From contig VKHL01000075.1 of the NCBI GenBank assembly GCA_015146655.1, positions 1-64,000 of the forward strand: a stretch of 64,000 bases of DNA, given 5' to 3'. Shown here piece after piece: positions 1 through 13,000 of this stretch. Within the stretch, counting starts at the first letter, position 1. Each line of letters starts with the position of its first letter. The notes under the pieces were generated by a model that saw only the letters and a program-made list of their open reading frames with translations, had not been told where the DNA came from and ran no database searches. The position numbers and the translations under genes were made by a program. This DNA is from Ochromonas danica (Eukaryota > Sar > Chrysophyceae > Chromulinales > Chromulinaceae).

Positions 1-78
1 CCCTAACCCTAACCCTAACCCTAACCCTAACCCTAACCCTAACCCTAACCCTAACCCTAACCCTAACCCTAACCCTAA
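1..78. repeat. Telomere repeat array (CCCTAA)13
   Basis: Thirteen uninterrupted CCCTAA units begin at base 1 and stop at the junction CTAACAACATCGG. Read outward on the other strand this is TTAGGG, the repeat of many protists, animals, fungi and stramenopiles. Its terminal position and C-rich strand orientation mark this as the left chromosome end, probably truncated by assembly. Confidence 0.97.
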
Positions 79-232
79 CAACATCGGTCGCAAGAGAAAT
101 GTGACATAATTTACATCGCTTAATTTATATCGCCACTTAATATAGCACCATATATATTAGATGAACATTTCTTAATCTGAAATGAGTGTGGATAAGCTCG
201 AGATACAAAAAATAAGAACACAGTTTGGGCAC
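79..232. other. Short subtelomeric spacer
   Basis: Only about 150 AT-rich bases lie between the telomere array and the stop codon of the first gene. No long subtelomeric satellite is visible. The region would hold the 3' UTR and polyadenylation signals of the adjacent minus-strand gene; no clear signal was identified. Confidence 0.6.
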
Positions 233-3200
233 CTAGGTTCGTATACATCCACGCAACTTCGTTTCTTTGAAGGGGATTTTGTTTGTGAGTAACTCCTCCA
301 ACGTGACACAACGATGCTTGCTGTCATCCCAACGCATCTCCGCTCCCAGCTTCAAACAAGCATGATAATTCGGATTATGGCTGTAAAGACACTGATGATG
401 GACTTCCTTGGGGGCGTGGACGTGCTTTACTTTCCAATCATAAGGTGGAGATATTAACCTCTCCATCATAATGCCGTCCTGCGAGGCATCATCTGCCTGG
501 ACCAGTCCAAAGCGATGTCCTTCTGCCCGCCATCTCCTGAGATTGAGAACATTCGCCCCTAAATCTGTGCCATAACGCCGCAACTCATTTCTCTTACAAC
601 CGATCGCGTTGAGCACTTTCTCGTGGTTCTTCTTGAAGGGCAAAGAATGGTTGTAATAGAGCTGGTCAGACGAGAAGCTCTCTTTGTCTTCTTCCCAGTA
701 TTCGTTGTACTCCGGAGAGATCATCAATCGATCACAAGGAGGAAGAGGTGTCTTCAAATGTAAGAACCAACGTGAATAGAAGTCATAGGCAATGAGATCG
801 TAGGAGCGATCCAGATGGTTCAGGAAGTCTCGATGGTAAGTGTTATCGCCATTTGTCACCAGTAGCCAGTCGCTGTCAGGAGAACATTGAGAAATCGCTC
901 TGTCCGTCAAATGGTAGAGATGCTGATGAAAGCCAGCATATTCCTTCGCGTGATAGGTTCTCAACTCATCGTGATAAGTGATCACTCGAATGCGATTGAT
1001 GTTGGAGTACATGGAGGACTTCCCTTTGACATTACGATGGAAATGCATATGACCCTTCTGGCTGTCATCATCACCAGACAGAGCGTTATAGTGATTATAC
1101 TGAACCAAGAGAGGGAAGAGCCGATCATAGTCACTCTTATCAGAAGGGAGAAGTAAAAGCTCCCAGTTCGTATGCTCTTGCGCATAAAGTGAACGAATCG
1201 TCTCCTCTACATTGAAGAAGCGATGTTCATTATTGAAGTTGTCGGCGTTACTTTTGCTTCCATGAATAGCTCTTCCCTTTGCTTTGCTCGAGAAATCTTC
1301 AAATTGCTTGGAACTGGATGACAGTCCTTTGTCCACTTGCTTTCCTTGAATACGCATAACAATACAAACTTTGTCCCGAGACTTCCTCGTTTCCACCTCT
1401 TTCTCTTTCTCTTTAACTTCTTCAGACGTTTGGAACACATCCTTCAATAACTTGTGGAAGTAAGGTGCAGTAACTTTCTCTGTGAAGTATCTGCGAAGCG
1501 TTCTACTGCCTTCCAGTCCTATCTTACGCCAAAGCCCATGAAGTTGTTGCTCTCCATCACCTTTCTTCATCCCAACGCCAAAGAACGATTGAAACGCAAA
1601 ATAAAAAACGTCAAAATTTGTAGTGCTTGGGAGCAAGACACCATCAGTGCCAGGTCGAATAATCTGCTCTCGCACACCAAACGCTGGTGTTGCCATTATG
1701 GGAATACCTAATCATAACACCATTCCAAAACAATGGATAAGATCAAGAAAAGAGAAAGAGAGGTTGCAGCTCACCATAGCACATTGCCTCCAGAGTGTTC
1801 AAGGGAAAGCTCTCATGAGTGCTCAGCGAAGTGTGGAGATCCGCGGCAAGGGCGAAGAAGAAAGGATCGTCAGTCTTGTTGACAAATAGAATGTGATGCT
1901 CTAGACCTGCTGCCTTCACTTGCTTCACAAGATCTTGCTCGTAGCTATGTGCAGGGGAGGTGTCACCTCCACTGTAGCCGATCAGCAAGACATAGAGTGG
2001 TCGATTGCGAATAGTGAAAGATTGTCTTCCGCCTTTGCTGTACTTGTTGTCTCTTGCAAGCTTCATGTAGAGATCAACCAGCCAATGTTGCTGCTTTCGA
2101 CGACAAATAGAACCTAACCAGAAGCACACAAACACAAAAACACACATAGGAACATAGTATCCACAAACATGACACAAAGAAGCGAGAGGAAGGAAGGTAC
2201 AAGAAATGTCGCACCAATGTTAGTGATCACATAGGCATCAGAAGAAATGTTCAAAGCTCTCCTTGCTCGCTCTCGCCCTTCTTGACGCATTCTTTTCATC
2301 TCTTCCTCGGAAGAGTCCTGCGACTCTGATATCAACCAAGGACAGCTATCGGATGGAATGAAGCCACGGATGGTTACAAACTGACCGGAATCAAACCGAG
2401 AAGCGCGCTCTCGAGCTGAATCGGAAACAAAGAGGACGCGATCAGGAGCTGCATACGCCAGGCCAGGTACAGTCAGCTCGGGAAACTCTCGATCAAAGGA
2501 GAAACCATTAGGATTCCTCACAGCTTGATACAACTCTCCCTCATGAAGAGCCCATACACTATGAACCTTGGCTGTCTTGAACAAGAATGGCATGGACATC
2601 ACATAACGAATGAACAGCACCGTGTTAAAGATGTAAAGGCACGGAGAGAAGTTATACTCCTCCTCTAGACGCTCATAGAAGGTAACCATCCACGTGTAGA
2701 AGAACACAGGCTCTTTAGCGTGCACAGAAGGAGCAGGTGGGATAGAAGACAGCTTGATCACCTCCACATTGGCTTTTTCGAACGCCTCGCCCAAGGGACC
2801 AGGAGACAATGAGAAGATCTTGACCACATAACCTTCTGCCTGAAGAATGGGGGCGATGCGCAACAACCAAATCGGGGCCCCTTCATAGTTCAGATTGTGG
2901 GTGAAGAGCACACAATGGCGCTGCTTGGCAATGTGGAGGGAAGGAAGTATATTGCGATATTGGTAATATCTTGGGGCATGCAGGGCGAGAGGAAGAGAAG
3001 ACGTGGAGTCAGAGGGAACCCACACGACGCTTTCTTTCTCGGCTTCCTCCTGACGCTGCCTCTCCTGCTCGGGGTCTATTAGAGCATTGTGGAAAGACTG
3101 CTGACGGTTCAGCAAAGAGGAATCAACTGAAGCAGAAAGAGGAGCTGAGAGAGAAGGAGGAAGAGAGAGCTGATCCAGCTGCTTCCTAATCTCACTCACG

Positions 3201-5771
3201 GTCGTCCCATAGATGCCTCGATTCGTTTTCACGAAGAGGTAGCTCCATGGATGAGGATTCCGACCATCTTTATCCCACCCCGCCTGATAGAAAATGTCTA
3301 ATTGCACTCCTGGGCAGGTCCAGTACTTACCACGAGCCAATTCGAAAGGGTGGTTCTTCTCGCTAATATCAAGCCAATACCCTCTCCATGACTGGTTGTA
3401 ATAAGGTTGCATGGAAGTGATCTCATATCCTGCTGCTAACACTGCAAGGGAGAGCTCACTTTCCTGCATGTAGGATTGTTCCTTTGCCTGAGCACAGTAG
3501 AGAACCTTGCTAATGTTCTCATAGGTAGAAGGTAAAGTGCGGCCAGTATAGACATCTCCTAACATAGTCACACCCCTCTTTCTGTTATTGTTCCTCTTCT
3601 TCTTCCTTTCTTCGGCAGCAAAGGGACGAGAGAAAGGAGCGTCCTGCTGCTGCTGCTGGTGCATCATCCATATCTCCACCGTCTTCTGATCAAATGCCAA
3701 CACCATGGACATGACATGAGGGATCTTCCTGCCCTGTCCATCTGGACAGTTCACTGCAAGACCTACCAGCTTCACACTCTCTGAGAGCTTGGAGGTCAAC
3801 GCTGTTGGCCACATGTGGGACTGGGAAGAAGGCCAAACAGGAGGCAGATAAGGCCCACGGATGGAAGAGTTCAAGACAATAAAGTACCGATACCGTAGAG
3901 CGAATTGAGTGGTTTGATAGAGGTAAGTGAGGAGTTGACCCCAGGTTCCGATATCAAAGCAAGTGTTGGTGTGATACAGAACCTGCAAATTATGGTAGCG
4001 CCATTGCAATTGAGCGGTACCATCAGAGCCACGAAGAGTAGCAGATGATGATGAGTTGATCGTTGGGGAGAAAGAAGAGAAGTTTGATAGAGCGGAGAGG
4101 ATTCTCAAGGAAGTCTGGCCCTGAACTATGATAACATAGTCCACCAGATGGGACCGTTGGACTCCATTGCGCAGAAAATACAAGAGGTTGCTTTGTGCCA
4201 TGGCAGAACCCTCATAATAAACATATATCACCAAGGTCTTGCCATTATCTTTCTTCTTATCTGCTGCAGACATGCCTTGTCTTTCTTTTTCTTTCATCAT
4301 CAGCTTCTTCTTAGAATTTCTCATATTCTGACCAGTCATCTTCTTTCTGAAGATATCAGTCACTTTCTCATGCGAGTTAGCAATCCCTACACGCTCCAAT
4401 GGCTCGTTTTCCTCTTTAAGAAAGCGTAAGCGCCTTCGAGGTGGTTTTGCCAACTCGAAAAGAGCATGATGCTGTATTTTTGTGGTCTTCTCTTCCAGCG
4501 TTTTTGTTCTTTGTTGCTCTTCTAAGAGCTCCTGGACGAAGCTTTGACATTCATTGGTCAGAGAAGAGAAGGAAGAAGATGAACGATGAGAAGTCATTGC
4601 ATGGTCTTCAAGCAATGCACGTGAAGCTGCTGTATTAATCGCGAAATGAGAGGCACTTCCCGATCGGAGTGAAAGATTGTGACAGAGGCGATAGACTTTG
4701 AGCCAATCTACCTCCTTCTGTGAAGGATCCAGCACCTGTAACGAAAGACCAGATGCCAGAAGATTGCTGATGACCCACACTGACTCGCTCTCAGAAGCTC
4801 CTCTTTGCTCCTGCTCTAAGAGGGAACGAGAGAGAGGAGATTCTTGAAAGAGAAGGTAGACTGCCCGAACGAGATCGCCTGTCATGGCCAAGGGTGGAAG
4901 CAAACTCTCCTCCACTTCTCCCCCACCACTTTCGCTACCCACCTCGCCACGTGATTGCAAGGATAGAGATAGTTTCTGCCCAGACTGATCATATGTCACG
5001 AAAAGATGCGATACTACCAGAGGCTTCTCTGGTCGAAGAAATTGAAAGAAGGATTGAAAGACATCGTATGTGGAAGTAGGGGGTAAGGAGGAAGGGAGGA
5101 AGGGACCAAGCCAAGCAGAAGAGAGGTAAAATAATGCGCCTATATCCCTAGCATCATCCAGCTGAGTAACAATAGCCTCGGTCAGCATGGAGAGTGACGC
5201 AGCCCGAGTAGCGAGTTGTGGCTTTCGATAGACCCGACACACACTTGGCCTGCTGCCATTCTGCTGACAAAAGGACCACATGGAGAACGAATCATTGGTG
5301 GAATAGGTAGTAGAAGGAGCAGGAGGGAGAAGAGAAGATGAGTTGGGGAGAAGAAGCAGGAAGGTCCATCGCACTTCGTTGACTTCGCCTTCCACTTCTT
5401 GTTCTCGCAATTGATGTAAATAGGCGAGGAGGGCTAGAAGGCGGTCTTCATGAGAGGCGTCCAAGAGATCGTAAACCAAACACCAACTCTTCGAGACCTC
5501 TCCTTTCTCACTCTTAGAGACAGAATACCTCAATCCAGGCATGATTACCACCCTGCTCGGTGAAGCAGAGGGTATTTGCTTCTCACCCTTACCAACAACA
5601 ACACAAATTTAAGTACATACGGCATATCAAGTCTAGACGGAGGTCGAGGCGGGGACTCACCTTGTGGAGAAAGAGGAAGAGCGCCACGGTCAAAGTCATC
5701 GCAGCGACCACTGCCAAGGCGAATACTGCCGCTTTGTTTCCCTTTCTTGTTTTATCTCCATGCTCTATCAT
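233..5771 (-). CDS. Modular Golgi-type glycosyltransferase, copy A (RgpF-like + GT4 + GT2-like)
   Basis: Four exons: 5771-5661, 5587-2215, 2113-1775, 1707-233 (introns 73, 101 and 67 bp; phases all fit), giving about 1765 aa. Exon 1 encodes a short cytosolic tail and one membrane span (AVFALAVVAAMTLTVALFLF), a type II signal anchor as in Golgi transferases. The next ~440 residues are not recognised. Around residues 490-830 an RgpF/rhamnan-synthesis-like module has CFDIGTWG and VLNSSIRGPYLP. Around 926-1300 is a GT4 (GT-B fold) module: HNLNYEGAPIWLL, then NIGSICRRK across intron 2 and the HESFPLNTLEAM loop with its E-x7-E pair. Residues ~1435-1765 resemble a GT2 domain with a TNGDNTYHRDF acidic motif. 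The substrate is unknown; surface or extracellular polysaccharide synthesis is inferred. It is the most telomere-proximal gene. A longer N-terminus is possible because the frame stays open upstream of the chosen Met. Confidence 0.8.
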
Positions 5772-6013
5772 TTGATAGCAAGAATCGCAAAACGTCAAGA
5801 AATTCGGAATGAATTTCTGCTTGCGTCCTGTGCTATGTCGAAGCGGGAAAACGCGTTTTGGCCACTCTGCCGCCGGTCTTCTGCTGGCTGGAAGAACCAC
5901 CAGCGGTCGGCCGGCGGTTTTGTTGGAAAAAAGCCATTGATTCGAAAGATAGAGCAGTTTGGTTTGGTGAGATCCCCAGCTGAGTTGAGTTTAATTGCGT
6001 TCTCTTGTCAAGC

Positions 6014-9000
6014 ATGTCTTCAGGAGGAAATGTTGGAAAGACTCTCGATGTCTTTCCTGACTTGCACCACAAGATGAGTAAGAAGATCGCACAGCTTACC
6101 AAAGTCATCTATCACTTAAACACGAAAAATGAGGACCACGCGGTAGAGATGGAGGTCTTAGCTGCGAATCATCAAGTTGAGATACAAAATATTCTGCGTG
6201 ATGCAGCCAATCGAATCGCCAAATTCAAAGAGATGGTGGAGACCCGACAACAAGCCGTGAGTACACCCATTGATTCCCTATCCTTGTGTTTACCTCACTG
6301 ATTGCGCTTCTTCTCGTTAGTTAAATCAAGATGTTAAAGTGGAGAAGTTGGTGAAGAAGCATGATCAAGAGAAGCAAGCGGCACAGTCCGAGGTGGTGGC
6401 ACTTAAGACCAAGTTGCAAGAGCGAGAGCAGAAGCTCTCGCAGGACTTCCAAAGCAAATATGAAGCTTTGCGTCGAGAAGTAGAGATGATGAATAAGAAG
6501 TTTCAGGAGAAGATACAACAGTTTGAATCTGTCAATACAGATCTGCGTCGAGCTGTGGAGGATGCACAACAGACAGGTTCGCTTGGCCTTGAAGACCTTC
6601 GAAAGAGATATGAAGGAGAACTGGCCAATGCTGTTCGCGAGGCAAACGAGAAGTTTCAATCTATGCTCATCGAGCAGCTTGCCATTCAGGAGGAGTTGAA
6701 GCGAGAAGCCGCTTCTCGTCTGCAGGTGGAAACTGATCGACTGCGCTCTGAGCATGAACGAGACCTTGGACAGACTCGCGCCAAGCTCAGTGCAGAGAAA
6801 CAGGAGCTGCAATTGGCTCTGCGACACGAGGCTGAGCAGCAACGGGTTGAGTTTACTCAACGCCTTGACCGCATAACAACAGAGTTGCAATCGCGTTCCG
6901 AGGCTCTGTCTGCTCTGCAGCAGCAGTCAGATTGCACCATCCGTGATCTGCGCCAAGAGATTCAATCGTTACGACAGGGGCAAGAGATGGCGCAGCAGGA
7001 AGCAGGAGGAGAATTGCGTGTGCTACGTGCATCCCTTTTGCAGCGGGAAGAGGAGCGCGATGCGTTGCAGGCGCTGCTTTCAGACAAGTCAGCTGCGCTT
7101 GCAAAGCTTGAGACTGATTTGACACGAGCTTTACGAAATGTGGTTGAGAAGGAGGAGGCTCTAAAGATGGCTGAAGTGGGGCACGCAACCCAACTGTCCG
7201 ACCTCCAGCAACAGTTGGCCCGTTCTCGGCGAGAAACGGACTCCTCCCGTGAAGAAATCAATCAAATAGCTCTCCAATTACAAAACGCGCGTGATGAGTT
7301 GAAACGAGTCCAGCGAAGTGTTGAGACTGCGGAGCACCGAGCCGCAGATCTTTCAAATGAACTGAACACGCTTCGAAGACAGTATCGAGAACTCGAGCTA
7401 CAAGTGGAGAACCGCGGACAAGAGGCTTCTTCCCAGTTGGCAGACTTGCGAAAGTTGATGCAACAACAAGATGAACATCATGTGGCTGTTCTCCGTGAGA
7501 AAGAAAGCGAATACAATAAATCGATGGAGGAAGTACGAAATCGTCATGAAGCAGCACTTCGCCAATTGCAGGCATCCAACCAAGCAGAGATAAATATCTT
7601 ACAAGAGCAAATGAAGGTGATTATGAAAGAAGCCGATCGTGAGCGTCTAGAAGCCGAAGTTCGCATGAAAGACCTTCAAATGGAGCTCGAAGCTAAATTA
7701 GAATCCAATATACGTCTGCGCGAGCAAGAAGTCTCTGCATTACAAGCTGGGATAACGGATCTTGAAGCACAACTGCAGACGCTGAGGAAACAACAAGAAG
7801 ATGAGACCTTGCAGCTACGAAGTGAAGTGAGCAGGGTTGAAGCTAAGTATAAAGCTGTTCTTAAGGAGCTAGATGCTAAGAAAAAAGAGAGTGAACGTGC
7901 GGAGAGCTTGACCAATGGGCTCAAGAACCAAGTGGAAAGCTTACGCGAAGAGCTCAAAGCTTCACAGAAGGCCTTCCGCGAGAAGCTTGACATGTCTTCA
8001 GCGCGGCTGGATCAAGAGTGGGCTGCACGATTGGAGAAGGAGCTACAGCATGCTTTGGATGACAAAATGCTTGCCATTGAGACACTGCAGCAGCAGTGGA
8101 ATAACGATCGCGCGCAGCTTCTGCAGGCGCATGAGGAGGAAGTGCGAGCGCTAAAACTGCTGTTGCAAAAAGAGGCCACAGATGCTGCACAACAACTGGC
8201 CAGGACCGAGCGCTTGCGTGAGAGTGTGGAATCACAGCTCGAGTTGGAGAAGGCTGCTCGAATAACACAAGAGTTAGAAGCCACCGAACGATTAGCTGCT
8301 ATAACCAGAGAGTTGGAAGAAAACCATCGCACTGAAGTTGAACGTCTGAAGAGAGAGTTCAGGAGTAATTTGGAAGGAAAGGAAGCTAATCTGCGTGTCG
8401 CGCATGAGGCTGAACTAGGGCGACTCAAGAGCGATCAAGTCGCCGCTGAGCAGCATCTTTCACAATCATTGCGTGATGAGGCGGATGCTTCTTTGCGACG
8501 AGCTTTACAGGAGCTTGAACAACGCCTGCTGCTCGAAAAGAAAACTGCATTGGAGCTGCAGACCCAGTTGCATGGTGCTGAGCGTACTAGTCTGGAACAA
8601 CAGCATGAGCAAGAGCGTGCTCGTTGGAATGAAAGTCTCCAAAGTCGATCTCAAGCCTTGGAAGCAGCACAAAAAGAGTTGCGAGCCTCCCAAGAAACTA
8701 TTAACGGCGAACGGACTGAACGGCAACGTCGTGAAGAAGCCTTTCTAGTGGAAAGAGATCTTCTTCTGCGAAGACACGAGAATGATCTTCGTCGGGAGAA
8801 AGAGATATTCGATCGTCGTCTTCTTGAGGCTCAAGAGCGTTCAGAGGCAGAGGTGAGATTATTGCACCAGGCTCAAGAAGATGCTCGTGGAAAGTATGAA
8901 GAGCGGCTGCGTGCGCTAGCGGCGGCTTGTGAAGGCCTTGAGGATCGCCTTCGTCGTCGTGAGTCTCGTCCAGAAGACCTTCAACGCATTGCTGAACTGG

Positions 9001-9326
9001 AAAAGGATCTAATTGAGAAGGAAGAGTATGTGCAGCGTGCAAGAGAAGAGTTGGCCAGTCTTAAGCGAGAGATGCTAAACCGTGAAGAGAATTACAACAG
9101 TAAGTTCTCGCGTTCAGTCAATGTTGGTGTGATGCAAGTCCTGCGAACTAAGGAAGGAGATGCACCCACCGGCTCGAACAATAACAACAAGGCTAAGCCC
9201 ACACAGATGCGTGTTATTAATCCACAAACAGGAGCGGCGATTCTACCCGCTGGAGGCGGACTGGGTCTTGGCATCAACACCAACCCCTCAGTCAGTGGCA
9301 AAAGTTCAATGCGGTCGGTGAAGTGA
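6014..9326 (+). CDS. FAM184: FAM184-family long coiled-coil protein
   Basis: Two exons, 6014-6256 and 6321-9326 (64-bp intron, phase 0), encode about 1082 aa. The N-terminus carries the FAM184A/B hallmark: DLHHKMSKKIAQLTKVIYHL followed by NTKNEDHAVEME and a conserved ILRDAANRIAKFKEMVE segment. The rest is almost wholly heptad-repeat coiled coil rich in Glu, Gln, Arg and Leu, ending in a short low-complexity tail with an Asn run. In animals the family has been linked to cilia and centrosomes, but its role is poorly defined; a structural role is all that can be inferred. It is divergent from glycosyltransferase copy A, with about 240 bp between start codons. The ATG at 6014 is the first one in the conserved frame. 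Confidence 0.85.
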
Positions 9327-10002
9327 GCGATCTCTTGTAGGCCTTTCAGTTGGAAACAAAATACCTTTTCCCTTCTGGAGTAGCTTCACTATTCTTAATC
9401 CCACCCATTAGAAAAGCTAAACCACTGTCAGTTAGGTTCAGCCTCCCCTTGTATTTGTAAGCTTTATCTTCAAACTCCATCCTTTTACTGAAAACTACTG
9501 GTTGCAATTAGTTGTAAAACAACGGACTCAATTCTTAGCATGCCCGCAAGGGCAAAATAATTCTCCCCCAGAAGGGTGCTATTCAATACTAGTAGTATTT
9601 CCTTTTCCCTGAGGCGTCATACAGTTCCTAATTTTTCCTTAACAAGTAAAAACTATACAAGTATTAGCTATTCTATTCTAAGTGATCCTCCGAATTGTGG
9701 CTTTAATTGCTTGTTGATCTTATTAACGGATTCTGCCTATTAGCATCACTGATAGAGAGTACTAGTATTAACTATGGTAATGATTGTAAAATGCCTCAAA
9801 ATTATGTTCTTCTTTTAATTTAACTCATTCTTGCTATTGGCGTCCAAGTTAGGAAAGCAAGCATAGAATATTCCTTACAGTACTCTCGAAACCAAAAATA
9901 AATGTTGAAGAAGCTGTTGATAAGTTTTTGAAAGGTTTCTTGAAAGGGTCCTAAATAGCCCCCGCAGGCTGAGAGAGGAATTCAACTGATTGGAAGCATT
10001 AT
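9327..10002. other. Intergenic, no gene seen
   Basis: AT-rich 676-bp gap between the convergent 3' ends of the FAM184-like and USP40-like genes. No conserved frame, tRNA-like fold or repeat was recognised; it should hold both 3' UTRs. Confidence 0.5.
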
Positions 10003-13000
10003 TTACTCACCAAGACGTAGCCTTGGCTCTTTTCTGGGGCTCACTCTGTGCTTATTACTGTGGCTCTGCTTGTTTGCACCTCCTGTCTTGACTTTGCTCT
10101 TCATCTTCTGCTTCTTCTCCTCATCAATCATACCAACGGTACGGATAATAAAGGAAGTCGCATCAATCGACACATTTAAGTGGTCATTGCAAAGCAGACA
10201 TAGTAGATCTCCTTCTCGCAAGTCCCCCGAGGGCGGCTTGCGACCTGGCAACCACATCTCGTACTTGGAAACAGAGCCGCAGGACCTCCAAAGAAAGAGA
10301 TTTAGCGAGCTCAAAGCGTACGATTCCAATCCAAAAAGCGCTGCTGCACTCGTGGCAACGTCATTCCAGAGCACTGATGGGCTATCCCATTGCGCCGCTG
10401 AGCAAAAAGCGCGTGGTGGCCACCAAGGCTGGAGCTCTGCTATCTCTCCCTGCGGTTAAGAAGAACTGTATTAGAATAACGCCCGTAGGCAGAGAGATTG
10501 CTTGCTTCGTTACCTGGAGCACGGCTTGGGGATTGGTAAGTCGTTGCACGAACAGTTGTATCCGGCGACCCAGTCCCTCTTTCTCAAGTTGCTTATCCAT
10601 GCAAATGCTGACTTGCCTATCGCGTTTATCCAGCAGCTTTACCACAAGCCGATTATCATTAGAAACTATTTTGTCACTACTATGAAACAGAACCTCCCTC
10701 GGCAGAGAGGGCGTGGTAGCGGGGGTGGGGGGGGAGGAGCAGAGATATGAACAAGACTGAAGCACCCTCAACACCCAGTCAGCTCCTTCTCTAAGGAAGG
10801 TGGGAAATGTTGTATCTCTTCGGTCACAGATCCACTGACCCAGCCTCTCTCGAAAAGTGGCAACAGTCGTAGTAGCCGAGAATTCCATCTCACCTAATAA
10901 TAGGAAATATCCCTCTTCCTTCTCTTCTTCTTCTACGAATACCTTTACCGTGAAGTATCCTCTACGAAGTGGTCGCCCACACTCGAGAAGGAGAAGTTCT
11001 CCGTTCACAATACCACTATCAAGCAGGAGAATATCCTCGAGGCCGTGTGTCAAGTCCTTCTCAAGGACTAGTTCGCCCTTGTCACCCCTCCAATCCATGC
11101 GCCGTAGGCAGTAGTTTGCTTCCTCCTCCTGTTGTCCCGACCCTGGGCCTAACAGAAGATGCATGGCAGCTTCGCGAAGCTTTTGGATTGACTCCTTCTT
11201 ATCCATCCGCACGGTGCATTCGCGAGAAGACGTTGAAGTGCCCGAAGTGCCCGATGATCCTCGTAGTGTCTCTTCGTTTCGCAATGCAACACGTACACAC
11301 ATTTCATCGCTCTCCTGCGCTAATGGCTTCGAAGTATACTCCAAGGCGAACCGTTCCACTTCTGCTTTTACCAACCCTTTATTGATATTTTCTTCTAGTC
11401 GCTCAGGCACAAGATCGAACATAGACAACAGGCTCTCCACTTCCACCTCCAATCTATCCCCTTCTGCAGCACCCTCTTCAAGAAGATCAATCAAAATTTG
11501 GCGCTTCACAACTTCAATGGAATCTCCTTTAGCCGCTGTTGCCATTATCTACCACACCAAGCCATTAAGAGTGCAGCATCACAGGAAACAATAAAACGGA
11601 ACCAACCTGCAACTGTGCCTCTTCTTGCTCTGCTTCTTTCAGTTGTCCATTTTGGCACCTTGTACTTCGCAAAGTCCTGAGCACTTCCTTGTCCACAGTG
11701 ATGATTATCTCTCGCTTGGAGATGAAGGAATAAACTAAGCTGTCTTCAATCTTCTCTCCAGACGAACTGCTGCGCTCGAAGAAAAGAGTGCAAGATCTCC
11801 ACCACACTGCATTAATTTGAGAATAAGAACAAGCCTCGTCGGGGCAAATGATATGCCCACAATGATAGATTTTTCGCAGATCAAAATGGGAAGTTTGGTA
11901 ATTCAGCACACTCGCAACAGCGGAAGCAGCAGCGTGAGAACTACAAGCATAGCACGCAGTGTAAAGAGGATCTAAGCCCAAGGTCTGAGCAAGTGATTCC
12001 AGGGCTTCGAGAGGTGATATACTACCAGGCAACCAAATAGAAACAGTGTTCTTCTTCCATTTCCTCCTTCTATCACCATGGTTGCGGTCGTATTCAAGAG
12101 CAATGCCGTCCACTTTCACAGGGTAGTGTTCGCTACCAAATAACAACCGCTGCCCCGCAAGGAACGAAATATGTTTTGGCCATATCATCAGAAAATCAAG
12201 ACCCACATTCGTGTCAATGCTGGCCAGCTGAGCATTGAGGTAATAGGAACCAGTCGACTCGCCATTAACCGGCGCAATGTCCACTAGCCTCCGTAATGGA
12301 GCGAGATGATAGGATTGATTGGGCAAGCCCAACGCCATCCGACAACGTTCAACCACTTTATCTATATCCTCACGGTCATCAACCTCTACTTCCCTCACTT
12401 CCTCGGAAGTTTGCAACCAATTATGATCCAGCATGAAGAGCGGGGCTCGATAGCTCAGACTGACGGAAGGAGTAAAAATATCCACAACTCGGAGCAAGTG
12501 AAGGTGCTGCTCCGTCTCCCATCGCAACTGTTCTTGCCTGATAATCTCGTTTTGCTCCATTGCCCAAACAATACATCGTTGGGGAGGCTGAAGGGGAACA
12601 GGATCATCATGGGAACCAGCAACAACTCTCTCCCGCGGGCCGTCATCAAAAAGATTTTGAAGGTTAATGTGGCGATAGAAGATGAGATAGGCAGTCTCGC
12701 CTGTTCCCCCGAAACCCTCCTCCACAGCCTTGTAACCTGCCGCGGTAACACTTTCATCGTCGAAATCGTACAATCTACCTAGCAACCGCGCTAACACCTC
12801 CTCGAACTTGCTTTCCATTTCCATCTCTGCCTCGACTGCTACCTTCATTTCATTCTCCGAATCACTCAGTTCTCTCTGGACCTCGAGTGAGGAGAGCATA
12901 TCTTTGAAGGCCTGATTGCCAACAATTGTAAGGCGAAGAACTCCGCGCAAAATAAAATAGCCAGGTTTCTCCTCAGCAAAAAACATGGAGTGACTCCGCA

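Noticed and set aside
887-1185. Frames of 67-89 codons repeated three times opposite or beside the glycosyltransferase last exon (also near 50850 and 54800)
   Set aside because: They lie in other frames of a well-supported coding exon and are conserved only because that exon is.
6321-9042. Many antisense frames of 60-190 codons, rich in Leu, Ser or Arg
   Set aside because: They are shadows of the FAM184-like coiled coil; Gln/Glu/Arg-rich repeats leave long stop-free antisense frames.
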